Assembly: GCF_900142385.1 (NCBI RefSeq) | Contig: NZ_FRAQ01000001.1 | Location: 2,108,001 to 2,172,000 of the forward strand | DNA length: 64,000 bases | Reading direction: 5' to 3' | Source of the DNA: Marinobacter antarcticus | GTDB lineage: Bacteria; Pseudomonadota; Gammaproteobacteria; Pseudomonadales; Oleiphilaceae | In this document: positions 37,626 through 47,652 of the stretch, piece after piece | Layout: every line of letters starts with the position of its first letter | Numbering within the stretch: the first letter of the stretch is position 1 | The notes under the pieces: model-generated | What the model saw: the letters and a program-made list of their open reading frames with translations, nothing else | Told to the model about the DNA's origin: nothing | The model's database searches: none | Translations under genes and position numbers: made by a program

Positions 37626-38867
37626 ATGTTCAGACCCTTATCGTTTTATATCGGCTTGCGCTATACCGCAGCCAAACGGCGTAACCACTTTATCTCGTTT
37701 ATCTCGCTCACATCCATGATCGGGCTGATGCTTGGCGTTGCAGTGCTGATTATCGTGTTGTCCGTGATGAACGGGTTCGACCGCGAACTCAAGCAGCGGA
37801 TTCTCGGCATGGTTCCCCATGCCATTATCCAGGGCAGCGGGCCACTGGAGGATTGGAAAGCGGTGGATGCCCAGGTGCAGCAGCATCCGAGAGTGCTTGC
37901 TGCAGCTCCATTTATTCAGGGCCAGGGCATGGTTACCGGTGGCGGTGAAGTGCGCGGAGTCATGCTCAATGGCGTGCTTCCGGAAGAGGAACGCACGGTT
38001 TCAATCATTGAAGATCACATGATTGAAGGTAAATTGGACGATCTGGTCTCCGGTGAGTTCGGGATCATTGTAGGTCGCACCATGGCCGCCAGTCTGCGCT
38101 TGCAGGTTGGGGATAAAGTGACAGTGGTGCTACCGGAAGCCTCCGTAACGCCCGCCGGGGTTTTGCCACGACTCAAACGCTTCACAGTGAAGGGTGTTTT
38201 CAGTGTTGGCGCAGAACTGGACGGTAATTACACGCTTATTCACATGGATGATGCCGCCAAACTAATGCGAACGGGCGGTAAAGCTCAGGGTGTGCGGCTG
38301 CTGGTGGATGACCTGTTTGCTGCGCCCAAAGTTGCAGAAGAGGCGGCCCGGGGGCTTTCTGGTCGTTACTATATTTCGGACTGGACCCGTACCCACGGCA
38401 ACCTGTTTCAGGCAATCCGAATGGAGAAAACCATGATTGGCCTGTTGCTGATGTTCATTGTGGCGGTCGCAGCGTTCAATATTGTGTCCACGTTGGTCAT
38501 GGTGGTGACCGACAAGACAGGGGATATAGCGATTCTGCGCACTATGGGAGCAACCCCGGGGCGCATTATGAGAATATTTATTGTTCAGGGCGCGGTTATC
38601 GGGGTATTCGGAACGCTTATAGGCACAACGCTTGGTGTTCTCGGTGCTCTCAATATCAGCGGATTTATTTCGTGGCTGGAAGGCGTACTCGGTCACAAGT
38701 TCCTGAGTGCTGACGTTTACTTCATCAGCTATTTGCCTTCCCAGTTACAATGGCAGGACGTGGTAATTATCAGTGGCGCGGGCCTTGCCATGAGCTTGCT
38801 GGCGACTATATACCCGGCGTGGAGAGCGTCACGGGTGGATCCCGCGGAGGCTCTGCGTTATGAATAA
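37626..38867 (+). CDS. lolC: LolC/LolE-family lipoprotein-releasing permease, possibly LolF
   Basis: The 413-residue inner-membrane protein has a MacB-type periplasmic domain between a first helix (about 20-45) and three C-terminal helices. It releases lipoproteins to LolA with LolD. The periplasmic hook region reads PEASVTPAGVLPRL, like LolC, while the C-terminal half (STLVMVVTDKTGDIAILRTMGA) resembles both LolC and LolE. No lolE follows lolD, so this could be the single LolF type. The ATG at 37626 was chosen because MFRPLSFYIGLRY is the family start. It overlaps lolD. Confidence 0.93.
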   Translation: MFRPLSFYIGLRYTAAKRRNHFISFISLTSMIGLMLGVAVLIIVLSVMNGFDRELKQRILGMVPHAIIQGSGPLEDWKAVDAQVQQHPRVLAAAPFIQGQGMVTGGGEVRGVMLNGVLPEEERTVSIIEDHMIEGKLDDLVSGEFGIIVGRTMAASLRLQVGDKVTVVLPEASVTPAGVLPRLKRFTVKGVFSVGAELDGNYTLIHMDDAAKLMRTGGKAQGVRLLVDDLFAAPKVAEEAARGLSGRYYISDWTRTHGNLFQAIRMEKTMIGLLLMFIVAVAAFNIVSTLVMVVTDKTGDIAILRTMGATPGRIMRIFIVQGAVIGVFGTLIGTTLGVLGALNISGFISWLEGVLGHKFLSADVYFISYLPSQLQWQDVVIISGAGLAMSLLATIYPAWRASRVDPAEALRYE

Positions 38868-39570
38868 GGAAAACGGTGCAATGAAGGATGTTCCCCTGGT
38901 GATCGACTGTCGTCAGGTTACCCGGACCTACACTCAGGGGCCGGAAAAGCTGACCATATTTTCCGATATCTCGCTGGAGGTCACGGCGGGGGAAACCGTA
39001 GCCATTGTGGGTAGTAGCGGCGCGGGTAAAACAACCCTGCTGAACCTCCTTGGCGGTCTGGACAAGCCTTCGTCCGGAGATATATCAATATGTGGCAAGG
39101 ACATTCATCGTTTGTCCGAGGCAGGGCGTGCGCGCTTTCGCAATCGTCACTTGGGCTTTGTTTACCAGTTTCACCACCTGCTGCCAGAATTCACGGCCCT
39201 TGAGAATGTCATGATGCCCTGCGCGCTTGGTGGCATGGCGGTTGCGGATGCCCGATCGCGGGCGCAGTCAATGTTGCAGAGGGTTGGGCTTGCTGAGCGT
39301 CTGGCTCATAAGCCCAGTGAGCTCTCTGGCGGTGAACGTCAGCGTGTTGCCATTGCCCGCGCGCTGGTTAATGAGCCTGATTGTGTGTTGATGGATGAGC
39401 CCACAGGCAACCTTGACGAGCACACCGGCGAAGGTGTGCGGGATCTCATAGAGTCCCTGCGTGATCAGTTCGGGATTGCTTTTGTTATGGTCACACACGA
39501 TATGAAAATGGCGCGGAGTCTCGGGCGGGTTCTGAGGCTGGAACAGGGCAGGCTGGTTCAGGAGTCCTGA
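38860..39570 (+). CDS. lolD: LolD, ATP-binding subunit of the lipoprotein exporter
   Basis: The 236-residue ABC ATPase has Walker A (GSSGAGKTTLL), the LolD-specific VYQFHHLLPEFTALENV segment, the LSGGERQRVAIARAL signature and Walker B (CVLMDEPTGNLD). It energises the release of outer-membrane lipoproteins. The start lies inside the end of lolC (eight-base overlap), so the two are translationally coupled. Confidence 0.97.
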   Translation: MNKENGAMKDVPLVIDCRQVTRTYTQGPEKLTIFSDISLEVTAGETVAIVGSSGAGKTTLLNLLGGLDKPSSGDISICGKDIHRLSEAGRARFRNRHLGFVYQFHHLLPEFTALENVMMPCALGGMAVADARSRAQSMLQRVGLAERLAHKPSELSGGERQRVAIARALVNEPDCVLMDEPTGNLDEHTGEGVRDLIESLRDQFGIAFVMVTHDMKMARSLGRVLRLEQGRLVQES

Positions 39571-40106
39571 TCGCGTGATGAGCGACGGAGTTCTCTTCGG
39601 GCGCGGCGGCGCAGTTGCCAGTCCGTGCGGATTTTCCGGCGCCAGATAAGTTGTATTACCAGATAAGCCAAGCAAGCTGAAACGGTGGCTACGATCAGCG
39701 AGCCCAGATACAGCGGAATGCCGATATCCAGCAAGCGTTCACTGATCCAGTGCCATGAGAGCTGGAAGTCGAAGCTTAAAACTGGCCGGTTGAGCACCCA
39801 GGCGCCTACCTTGTAATTGAAATAAAATATGGGAGGCATGGTAATCGGGTTGCTGATCCATACCAGTATCACAGACAAAGGCAGGTTCGCGTTAAACCAG
39901 ATGGCAAAGAATGCCGCAGCAAGCATCTGGAACGGCATGGGGATAAAACAGAAAAAGACACCGATCAGAAATGCCCGAGCAACACTGTGACGGTTGATGT
40001 GCCATAGATTGGGCTCATTCAGGATATCGCCAAGAAAACCAAGCGATTGCATCGCTTGCACCTTCTCAGGTGATGGCAGATAGCGTTTGATGAACTTCTT
40101 TGGCAT
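39558..40106 (-). CDS. DUF2062 membrane protein
   Basis: The 182-residue protein has about three to four membrane segments and the DUF2062 pattern HINRHSVARAFLIGVFFCFIP and NLPLSVILVWISNPITMPP. The function is unknown; homologues lie next to comEC and lol genes. It ends with a basic tail (RRRARRELRRSSRDQDS) overlapping the 3' end of lolD by 13 bases, convergently. The ATG is 24 bases from the comEC start, divergent. Confidence 0.9.
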   Translation of the reverse strand: MPKKFIKRYLPSPEKVQAMQSLGFLGDILNEPNLWHINRHSVARAFLIGVFFCFIPMPFQMLAAAFFAIWFNANLPLSVILVWISNPITMPPIFYFNYKVGAWVLNRPVLSFDFQLSWHWISERLLDIGIPLYLGSLIVATVSACLAYLVIQLIWRRKIRTDWQLRRRARRELRRSSRDQDS

Positions 40107-40130
40107 TGGGAAGCTCTACCTTCAAGCAGA

Positions 40131-42662
40131 ATGAAACTCCGGCGCCAAGGATGTCGCCGACGGATAAAATCACTGGGAGGACAAGGATTGTCCGGAAGCT
40201 CTTTCAATGGCCCAGGCCGGTCTGGTTGGCAGGGTTCTGCGTTACTCTCTGCAGTACTGGGCGTCTTCGCTTTTTCCTGCGGCGTCATCTTACTTTATAG
40301 ATTGACGGTGTTACCACCTCCAGTGTGGCTGTTCGGGTGCACACTTCCAACTTTATCGTGGTTTTTGCCGATGCGCCGGCGACTCCCCCGGCTCTTCCGG
40401 GTTTTTTCGTTCGGCCTTGCGTTAGGCGTTGCCTGGGCTGGCCTGTGGGCCCAGGAACGCCTGGAGCAACGGCTTCCTGCGAGCCTTGAGGGTGAAAAGA
40501 CAGGGGTTTCCGGTTACGTTTGTGACCTCCCTGTGGCGGGCAGCTTTAACAGCATTCGTTTCAGCTTCTGTGTAACCCGATGGTACGGGCTTTCACTGAC
40601 TCCTGAGTCTTACAACGCTTTGCCGAAAAGGTTGCGTCTGGCTTGGTATGGCCAGCCCGCAGGTGCTCTTCCGGATCACCGTTTGCGTCTGGAGGTGGTG
40701 CTTAAAAGGCCTCATGGCAGTCTGAACCCCGCGGGCTTCCGCTATGAAGACTGGCTGTTTCGCAAAGGTTATCGAGCAACGGGAAGCGTGCGCAGTGCTG
40801 TCCCGGATCCATCCGTATTCTGTTCAATGAGGTGCCAGTACCATCGTCTTCACACCGGACTGGCGCACTGGGTCGACGAGCAGTTCGCCGACGCCCGGCA
40901 TCACCCCTTGATTGCTTCTCTACTGATTGGCAATCGTGGACATCTTTCTTCCGCGCATTGGGATGTGTTCAAAGCAACAGGGACCATTCACCTGGTGGCT
41001 ATCTCGGGTCTGCACCTCGGACTGGTCGCGCTGGGCGCCGGTTTTGTGGCTCGCCGGTTGCTGTTGGCAATATCCAACTATCGCATGAGTGAGCGCTCCG
41101 TGCGTCTTGCGGTATTCCTTATGGTTATGTTGTGTTGCCTGCTGTATGCGCTGGCCGCAGGCTTTACTGTGCCTACCCGACGGGCCCTTGTTATGGTCGC
41201 GATTGGTGGCTGGCTTCTGTTGATGGCCAGGCAGGTGCCTGCCTGGCATTCCATCATTGTGGCTCTTGGGCTGGTTCTGTTGTTTGACCCCTTTGCTCCG
41301 CTGGACCAGGGCTTCTGGCTGTCTTTCGGGGCGGTTTCTATTTTGATTTGTGTCTTTGCCGGCCGTTTGGGCGGTACCAGCTGGCTCGCGGGCCTGGTTC
41401 TTGCGCAAGGGGCGGTGTTTGCGGGGCTTTGGCCGCTCCTTGAATTGATAGGGCAGGGGCAGCCGGTTGCGGGATTGTTTGCCAATGTTCTTTCTATTCC
41501 CTGGGTATCGCTGGTGGTGATGCCGGCGCTTATTACGGGAGGCCTGATGGTTGCTCTTTTCCCCGGCTTATCGAGCCTGATTGTTCCGATAATTGATGCG
41601 GTACTTGGTGTGATGTGGAGCTTTCTCGAGTGGGTTGCAGCTATGAGCTGGCCTGATCTCGAAGGAACCGCCCCGGAAATTGTCGGCTTCGGTGTCTTGG
41701 TAATGCTGATTATCACTGTTCCGGTCAGGATGTTTCGCATTGCCGGGGCTGTTGTCGTGCTGGCATGGGTTGCTATGGCGAGTTTCCCACCGGAAACGGG
41801 TAACCCATGGATCGCCAAGCCGGAAGTGCGGGTCTGGGATGTAGGCCAAGGTCTCTCAGTGATGCTGCGAGCCGGGGATAAGGTATTGCTATACGACACC
41901 GGGCCGGAAGTGAAAGGTGTATTTTCGGCGGCAGAATCGGTACTTCTGCCAAACCTCAGAGCGCTGGGTATCGGGCGAATTGACACCCTCGTTGTAAGCC
42001 ACGCCGATAGCGATCACGCGGGCGGTATTGGTCTGCTTTTGGATGAATTTAACGTAGGCCGGATCCTGACAGGTGAGCCCGAGGCTATTGGCAAAAAGCT
42101 GAGCCAGTACAGGCAGGGCAGAGAGCATAGGCAGGTCGAAATACAGAGCTGTTCTGGTGAAGACAAACTGGCAAACGAGTTATCGCTTTCCTTCTGGCAG
42201 GCAAAAGGTGAGTTTACAGGCAATGATGCGTCCTGCGTTCTGGCCGCCCGGCATGAGGAAGCCGGAATCGAGTGGATTTTCCCGGGCGATATAAGCGCTG
42301 CTGTTGAGTCCCGCTACCTGCAAGCGATCGCGAACAAATTTGCAGCGAGTCCACCCCGTGAGCTTGTCGTGATTGCACCTCACCACGGCAGCAAAACGTC
42401 ATCTTCCGATGCCTGGGTCAATACACTCAGCCCGGATCGGGTGATCTACACGGCGGGATATCGGCATCGATATGGCCATCCTCACCAGGACATAACTGCT
42501 CGTTATCGCCGGGCTGGCGTTGAGGCATTCAACACGGCGTGTTCGGGCGCTCTTGTTATGACAGTAGCAGAGGGTGTCATGGGATTGCAGGAGGCCCGAC
42601 ATCAGAGCCCCTTCTGGATCGGCGGTCCGGGCCTGGCCAGAGATCAGTGTAAAATACCGTGA
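40131..42662 (+). CDS. comEC: ComEC/Rec2 DNA-uptake channel protein
   Basis: The 843-residue protein has an N-terminal DUF4131 region, a multi-helix Competence domain (about 290-560) and a C-terminal metallo-beta-lactamase-like domain with VWDVGQGLSVMLRAG, DTGPEV and SHADSDHAGGIG motifs. ComEC forms the inner-membrane channel for single-stranded DNA in natural transformation. The start is uncertain, since the first 40 residues are weakly conserved. The gene is complete, so natural competence is possible if pili are present. Confidence 0.94.
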   Translation: MKLRRQGCRRRIKSLGGQGLSGSSFNGPGRSGWQGSALLSAVLGVFAFSCGVILLYRLTVLPPPVWLFGCTLPTLSWFLPMRRRLPRLFRVFSFGLALGVAWAGLWAQERLEQRLPASLEGEKTGVSGYVCDLPVAGSFNSIRFSFCVTRWYGLSLTPESYNALPKRLRLAWYGQPAGALPDHRLRLEVVLKRPHGSLNPAGFRYEDWLFRKGYRATGSVRSAVPDPSVFCSMRCQYHRLHTGLAHWVDEQFADARHHPLIASLLIGNRGHLSSAHWDVFKATGTIHLVAISGLHLGLVALGAGFVARRLLLAISNYRMSERSVRLAVFLMVMLCCLLYALAAGFTVPTRRALVMVAIGGWLLLMARQVPAWHSIIVALGLVLLFDPFAPLDQGFWLSFGAVSILICVFAGRLGGTSWLAGLVLAQGAVFAGLWPLLELIGQGQPVAGLFANVLSIPWVSLVVMPALITGGLMVALFPGLSSLIVPIIDAVLGVMWSFLEWVAAMSWPDLEGTAPEIVGFGVLVMLIITVPVRMFRIAGAVVVLAWVAMASFPPETGNPWIAKPEVRVWDVGQGLSVMLRAGDKVLLYDTGPEVKGVFSAAESVLLPNLRALGIGRIDTLVVSHADSDHAGGIGLLLDEFNVGRILTGEPEAIGKKLSQYRQGREHRQVEIQSCSGEDKLANELSLSFWQAKGEFTGNDASCVLAARHEEAGIEWIFPGDISAAVESRYLQAIANKFAASPPRELVVIAPHHGSKTSSSDAWVNTLSPDRVIYTAGYRHRYGHPHQDITARYRRAGVEAFNTACSGALVMTVAEGVMGLQEARHQSPFWIGGPGLARDQCKIP

Positions 42663-42734
42663 CATTCCGGGTGTGGCCTCGGCCGGCAGCTATGCTAAAG
42701 TAGCGCGGCTTGTAAACAATCAGGGAGATCAAGC

Positions 42735-43361
42735 GTGTTCGAGCTGTTGAAAGCTGGTGGCATTCTGATGGTGCCAATTGTTATCTGTTCCATTTTGGCG
42801 CTTGCGATCATTCTGGAGCGTTTCTGGACACTGAGAGCGTCCCGGGTGGCACCACCTCAGACTATTAATGAGCTGTGGCGCTGGATCAAGAAAAAAGAAC
42901 TTAACGGTCGTAAGCTGAAGGCGCTGCAAAGCTCTTCGCCGTTGGGTCGTGTTCTCGCAGGCGGCCTCATGAATGCCAAACATGGCCGTGAGATCATGAA
43001 GGAAAGCATTGAACATGAAGCCAGTCAGGTCATTCATGATCTGGAGCGATTCCTGAACCCGCTGGGTACCGTTGCGACAATCACTCCTCTGCTCGGCCTT
43101 CTGGGCACGGTGATTGGCATGATCAAGGTGTTTGCAGAGATCCAGCTTGCGGGTGTGGGTAATGCCGGGAACCTTGCCGGTGGCATTTCCGAGGCTTTGA
43201 TTACCACGGCTGCCGGTCTGAGTGTCGCCATCCCTGCACTGATCTGTCACCGCTATTTTATCCGACGGGTGGACGAGCTTGTGGTTGGCATGGAGCAGGA
43301 GGCTATCAAGCTGGTTGAAGTTGTTCATGGTGATCGTGAAATCGACGTGGAAGGGGCCTGA
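42735..43361 (+). CDS. exbB: ExbB/TolQ-family proton-channel protein
   Basis: The 208-residue protein has three membrane helices (about 8-28, 105-130, 150-175) and the MotA/TolQ/ExbB signature TPLLGLLGTVIGMIKVF with the LITTAAGLSVAIPALICHRYF segment. With ExbD it couples proton flow to energise an outer-membrane process. No Fur box or tonB is adjacent. The gene heads an operon that continues with msbA, lpxK and kdsB. Confidence 0.92.
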   Translation: MFELLKAGGILMVPIVICSILALAIILERFWTLRASRVAPPQTINELWRWIKKKELNGRKLKALQSSSPLGRVLAGGLMNAKHGREIMKESIEHEASQVIHDLERFLNPLGTVATITPLLGLLGTVIGMIKVFAEIQLAGVGNAGNLAGGISEALITTAAGLSVAIPALICHRYFIRRVDELVVGMEQEAIKLVEVVHGDREIDVEGA

Positions 43362-43366
43362 ACGCT

Positions 43367-43792
43367 GTGAAGTTCACACGCCAGAGAAGTCAGGAAGTCG
43401 GAGTAGATCTGACGCCGCTGATCGATGTGGTTTTCCTGTTGCTGATTTTCTTTATGGTCTCAACGACCTTTACGCGGGAAAGTCATTTGCAGGTGGAATT
43501 GCCTGAAGCCAGTGGCGAGCCTGCTTCGCCAGCGGAAACGAAGCAAATCGACGTTGTGATCAACGCCGAAGGACAATACGTCCTTAACGACAAGGTTTTG
43601 GTAAATAACCGACGTGAGACGCTTGAGCGTGGCGTGAGTGAGTTGGCCGGGGGTGACACCGCTCTGCCTTTTATCATCACCGCGGATGCCCGTACCCCCC
43701 ATGAGTATGTGGTCAGAGCAATGGACGTGGCAGGTCGTCTGGGCTTCTCCAGGCTGAGCATTACCACTGAGCGTGAGGGAGAAAGCCAGTGA
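43367..43792 (+). CDS. exbD: ExbD/TolR-family protein
   Basis: The 141-residue protein has one membrane helix (about 18-38, PLIDVVFLLLIFFMVS) with the essential aspartate near 18, and a periplasmic domain ending in ALPFIITADARTPHEYVVRAMD. It starts at GTG five bases after exbB and its stop overlaps the msbA GTG (GTGA). It partners ExbB. Confidence 0.93.
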   Translation: MKFTRQRSQEVGVDLTPLIDVVFLLLIFFMVSTTFTRESHLQVELPEASGEPASPAETKQIDVVINAEGQYVLNDKVLVNNRRETLERGVSELAGGDTALPFIITADARTPHEYVVRAMDVAGRLGFSRLSITTEREGESQ

Positions 43793-45567
43793 GTCTTGCC
43801 GAACCTCTGCCTGGCCCCGAAAGCATCAAAGCCGCTGAGACCTGGCCCACCTACAAACGCCTGCTGACATATGTAAAACCCTTCTGGCTGGCATTTTCAC
43901 TGGCGGTGGTTGGTAACGTTATCTATGCGGGGGCCTCCACCGGCATGGCCGCGGCTATGGAATATGTGGTCGCTGCCATCGAAAACCCGACCGATCAGAA
44001 CCGACTGCTCTTGACGTTTTTGATTGTTGGCGTGTTTTCGCTCCGTGGCGTCGGTACATTCATGAGCCAGTACTTTATCAGTTACGTTGGGCGGCAGGTT
44101 ATTAGCTCGCTCCGCAGCGACGTGTTCAACCATTTGATGATACTGCCATCCCGTTACTTTGACGAAAATGCCGCCGGAAGGTTGGTGTCCAAGCTGACCT
44201 TTAATGTAGAGCAGGTTGCGGAAGCTGCGACCAATGCTGTGACCATCACGCTACGGGAAGGCCTGACAATTGTAGGTTTGCTCGGGTACATGCTTTACAC
44301 AAACTGGAAACTGACGCTGATTTTTCTTGCGGTTGGCCCCTTGATCGCAGCGGTTGTCAGCTATGCGAGCAAGCGCTTTCGCAAGATCAGCCAGCGTATT
44401 CAAGGCTCCATGGGTGACATCACTCATGTGGCTTCCGAGTCTATAACCGGGTACCGGGTTGTTCGGGCTTTCGGTGGTGATGAGTATGAAAAGCAGCGTT
44501 TTCAAAATGTTAATGATCGCAACTTAAAGCAAAGTCTAAAGATGGCGTCCACCCAGGCAATCAGCGTTCCGGTGATTCAGATTCTGGTGGCTGTTGCTAT
44601 TGCGGCACTTGTTTGGACCATGCTGGCACCCGAGATACGAGGCGAGATGACAACCGGCCAGTTGATAGCTTTTATTACCGCCGCTACAACCATGGCAAAG
44701 CCTATCCGCCAAGTGACGTCCGTTCACGCTAAGATCCAGAAAGGCGTAGCAGCTGCATACGATGTGTTCGAAACTATTGACGAAGTTCCCGAACAGGATC
44801 CGGGTTCTTATGCGCCTGAGCGCGTTGAGGGCACTGTTGAGTTCGACGACGTATCGTTCCGTTACCGGGACCAGCTCGACGATGTATTGAAAGGTATATC
44901 TGTTGAAATTCCGGCAGGGCAGAGCGTAGCGCTGGTTGGGCGCTCCGGCAGTGGAAAGTCAACGATGGTGAGCCTCCTTCCAAGATTTTATGAATACACC
45001 GGTGGTGATATCCGCATTGACGGGCATTCGCTGAAGGACTTTTCCCTGAAAGCACTGCGATCCCAGATCGCACTGGTTACCCAGAGCGTTGTGCTGTTTA
45101 ACGACTCGATTGCCGCCAATATAGCCTACGGTGCACTCCGGGACTGCAGTCGGGATGAAATCCGTGAGGCTGCCGCAAAAGCTCACGCCCTGGAGTTCAT
45201 CGATCGCATGCCGGAAGGCCTGGATACCATGATCGGAGATAACGGGGTGATGCTTTCGGGCGGGCAGCGACAGCGCCTGGCAATTGCCAGGGCGTTGCTT
45301 AAAGATGCCCCTATCCTGATCCTCGACGAGGCTACCTCGGCACTGGATACCGAATCAGAACGCCATATTCAGGAGGCGCTGGAAACCGTTATTAAGGGCC
45401 GGACGACGCTGGTGATCGCCCACAGGCTATCGACCATCGAGAAAGCTGACCGGATTCTGGTTATGGAGAACGGGCGCATTATCGAATCGGGTCCCCACAG
45501 TGAACTTCTTGCCAGTAACGGTGCCTATGCCCAGTTACACCAGATGCAGTTCAGTGAGCACTCATGA
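43789..45567 (+). CDS. msbA: MsbA, lipid A-core flippase
   Basis: The 592-residue half-transporter has six membrane helices (1-330) and an ABC ATPase domain with GRSGSGKSTMVS, LSGGQRQRLAIARALL and LILDEATSALD. MsbA flips lipid A-core across the inner membrane. The GTG start overlaps exbD, and the stop overlaps lpxK (ATGA), the classic msbA-lpxK pairing. The length and family motifs support MsbA rather than another exporter. Confidence 0.95.
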   Translation: MSLAEPLPGPESIKAAETWPTYKRLLTYVKPFWLAFSLAVVGNVIYAGASTGMAAAMEYVVAAIENPTDQNRLLLTFLIVGVFSLRGVGTFMSQYFISYVGRQVISSLRSDVFNHLMILPSRYFDENAAGRLVSKLTFNVEQVAEAATNAVTITLREGLTIVGLLGYMLYTNWKLTLIFLAVGPLIAAVVSYASKRFRKISQRIQGSMGDITHVASESITGYRVVRAFGGDEYEKQRFQNVNDRNLKQSLKMASTQAISVPVIQILVAVAIAALVWTMLAPEIRGEMTTGQLIAFITAATTMAKPIRQVTSVHAKIQKGVAAAYDVFETIDEVPEQDPGSYAPERVEGTVEFDDVSFRYRDQLDDVLKGISVEIPAGQSVALVGRSGSGKSTMVSLLPRFYEYTGGDIRIDGHSLKDFSLKALRSQIALVTQSVVLFNDSIAANIAYGALRDCSRDEIREAAAKAHALEFIDRMPEGLDTMIGDNGVMLSGGQRQRLAIARALLKDAPILILDEATSALDTESERHIQEALETVIKGRTTLVIAHRLSTIEKADRILVMENGRIIESGPHSELLASNGAYAQLHQMQFSEHS

Positions 45568-46601
45568 CCTCCCTCGTAGAACGCCTCTGGTATGGTAAGG
45601 GCCGGCCCCTTCTTATCTTGGCGCCGTTCTCATGGCTGTACCGGATCGTCGCCGAAGCGCGACGTCGTAAAGCCTTGGATGCGCATGCCCAGAAGCTTCC
45701 TGTGCCCGTTGTGGTTGTGGGCAACATAACAGCCGGTGGTACCGGAAAATCCCCGTTAACGGCTTGGCTTGTAGATGAAATCCGGGCTGCTGGCTGGCGG
45801 CCGGTTATTCTTAGTCGTGGCTATGGTGGCAAATCGTCCGGGTATCCGCTCCTGGTGACAGAGGAAACTCTGCCATCACTTGCAGGCGATGAACCCGTTA
45901 TGCTGGCTCAGGCAACCGGTATGCCGGTTGTGGTCGATCCAGACCGGTGCCGGGGTGCGGCATTTGCGTTGGATAATGCTTTGGGCGACGTTCTCATCAG
46001 TGACGACGGGCTTCAGCACTACCGTTTGCCTCGGGATATCGAGCTGGCCGTGTTTGATGGCGCCCGCGGTATCGGCAACGGTGCCTTGATTCCGGCAGGG
46101 CCCCTGCGTGAACCGGTCAGCCGTCTGGATAGTGTAGATTTTGTGGTTGTGAACGGTGCGGCCTTGACCGACGATGAGGGTCGAGTGCCGCCAGAGGCGC
46201 TATCTGGCATTAACCATCCTCAGATGTATGCCATGGATCTTCAACCAACACGCCTGGTTAACCTCAAAACCGGTGAAACCCGATCGCCCGAAAGCCTCCA
46301 GGGCCAGAAGATTCGCTCGATAGCTGGTATAGGTAACCCAACCCGTTTTTTCGATACCCTTAAAGGGCTGGGTGCAAAACAGATCGCGGTGCCTTTTCCT
46401 GACCATCATCGGTTTCGCCCTGAAGATCTAGGTGCCGAATCTGGCCACATGCTGGTTATGACGGCCAAAGACGGGGTTAAATGTCGTAGTTTTGCGCCGG
46501 CTAATGCTTGGGTGCTGTACGTGGAAGCAAAGCTGCCAAAGGCGTTTTCAGAGGCAGTCCTTGCAAAGCTGCGAGCCTGCTCCGGGCCGTCAACCTTTTA
46601 A
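45564..46601 (+). CDS. lpxK: LpxK, tetraacyldisaccharide 4'-kinase
   Basis: The 345-residue membrane-associated kinase phosphorylates the 4' position of the lipid A precursor. The P-loop GNITAGGTGKSPLTAWL is near 57, and the DDGLQHYRL segment near 150 is conserved. It is translationally coupled to msbA. It continues the lipid A operon with kdsB. Confidence 0.96.
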   Translation: MTSLVERLWYGKGRPLLILAPFSWLYRIVAEARRRKALDAHAQKLPVPVVVVGNITAGGTGKSPLTAWLVDEIRAAGWRPVILSRGYGGKSSGYPLLVTEETLPSLAGDEPVMLAQATGMPVVVDPDRCRGAAFALDNALGDVLISDDGLQHYRLPRDIELAVFDGARGIGNGALIPAGPLREPVSRLDSVDFVVVNGAALTDDEGRVPPEALSGINHPQMYAMDLQPTRLVNLKTGETRSPESLQGQKIRSIAGIGNPTRFFDTLKGLGAKQIAVPFPDHHRFRPEDLGAESGHMLVMTAKDGVKCRSFAPANAWVLYVEAKLPKAFSEAVLAKLRACSGPSTF

Positions 46602-46620
46602 CTGTCAGTGAGACTGAATC

Positions 46621-46809
46621 ATGGATAAAAAACTCTTGGCCCTGCTGGCTTGCCCGGTCTGTAAAGGTGATCTGAAGCTCAACCAAGCCAGAACTGAACT
46701 GGTCTGCTATCAGGATGCCATGGCATTTCCCATTCGCGAGGGTATCCCGGTCATGCTGGCCACAGAGGCCCGCACACTCTCCACCGACGAACGCCTTCAC
46801 AAAAACTGA
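46621..46809 (+). CDS. Trm112-family small zinc-finger-like protein (YcaR)
   Basis: The 62-residue protein has one N-terminal CPVC motif, [11 protein letters not shown], and the C-terminal [14 protein letters not shown] segment typical of YcaR. The function in bacteria is unclear; homologues lie between lpxK and kdsB in many gammaproteobacteria. The spacing to lpxK is 19 bases. Confidence 0.93.
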   Translation: MDKKLLALLACPVCKGDLKLNQARTELVCYQDAMAFPIREGIPVMLATEARTLSTDERLHKN

Positions 46810-46836
46810 GAAAGCTCTCTGCAGGATCGAAGCCCC

Positions 46837-47652
46837 ATGTCTTTTACGGTTGTGATTCCGGCCCGCTATGCCTCCACCCGGTTACCTGGTAAACCGCTAC
46901 TGGATATCGTCGGTAAGCCTATGATTCAGCACGTTTGTGAACGCGCATTGGAAAGCCGGGCAAACCGCGTTGTCGTAGCAACGGACGATTCGCGTATCCA
47001 GGCGGTCTGTGAGGCATTCGGTGCCGAAGTTGTAATGACGTCGCCCAATCATGTCAGCGGTACCGATCGTCTGGAAGAGGTTGTGCGCAAACTCGGGCTT
47101 GATGCGGATCACCGCGTTGTTAATGTTCAGGGCGATGAGCCCTTGATTCCTCCGCGGTTGATTGATCAGATTGCAGACAATCTGGAGCGGTATCCGGACG
47201 CTGCCATTGCGACACTCTGCGAGCGCCTCCATGACATGGAGCAGGTTTTCAATCCCAATGTTGTAAAAGTTGTTTTTGACAGGGAAGGAATGGCTCATTA
47301 TTTCAGTCGGGCGCCCATTCCCTGGGCCCGGAATCATTGGGGCGATATGCGCAAAGATAACCTCTCGACGCAAAACTCAGGGGCCGCACTGAAGGATGGC
47401 GCCGGGTATTTCCGGCATATCGGCATCTATGGATACCGGGCCAGCGTGCTCAGCCGCTTTGTCAGCTGGCCGCCGGCACCTGCAGAGCAGGCAGAATCAC
47501 TGGAACAGCTCCGGGCCCTGTATAACGGCGCCCGGATTCACGTTGAGGTGGCAGCCGGTACGCCACCGGCGGGGGTTGATACTGAAGCAGATTTGCAGCG
47601 AGTCAGGGCCTGGATGGAAAAATCCACTGAAAGGGGAGGATACGGTGCATGA
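46837..47652 (+). CDS. kdsB: KdsB, CMP-Kdo synthetase
   Basis: The 271-residue cytidylyltransferase activates Kdo for lipopolysaccharide. The N-terminal [14 protein letters not shown] motif and [11 protein letters not shown] segment (nucleotide-binding) are present. The stop overlaps the phosphatase gene start (ATGA). It follows trm112 after 27 bases. Confidence 0.97.
   Translation: MSFTVVIPARYASTRLPGKPLLDIVGKPMIQHVCERALESRANRVVVATDDSRIQAVCEAFGAEVVMTSPNHVSGTDRLEEVVRKLGLDADHRVVNVQGDEPLIPPRLIDQIADNLERYPDAAIATLCERLHDMEQVFNPNVVKVVFDREGMAHYFSRAPIPWARNHWGDMRKDNLSTQNSGAALKDGAGYFRHIGIYGYRASVLSRFVSWPPAPAEQAESLEQLRALYNGARIHVEVAAGTPPAGVDTEADLQRVRAWMEKSTERGGYGA

Noticed and set aside
42663..42734. Fur box ahead of exbB
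   Set aside because: No sequence close to the 19-base Fur consensus is present in the gap.
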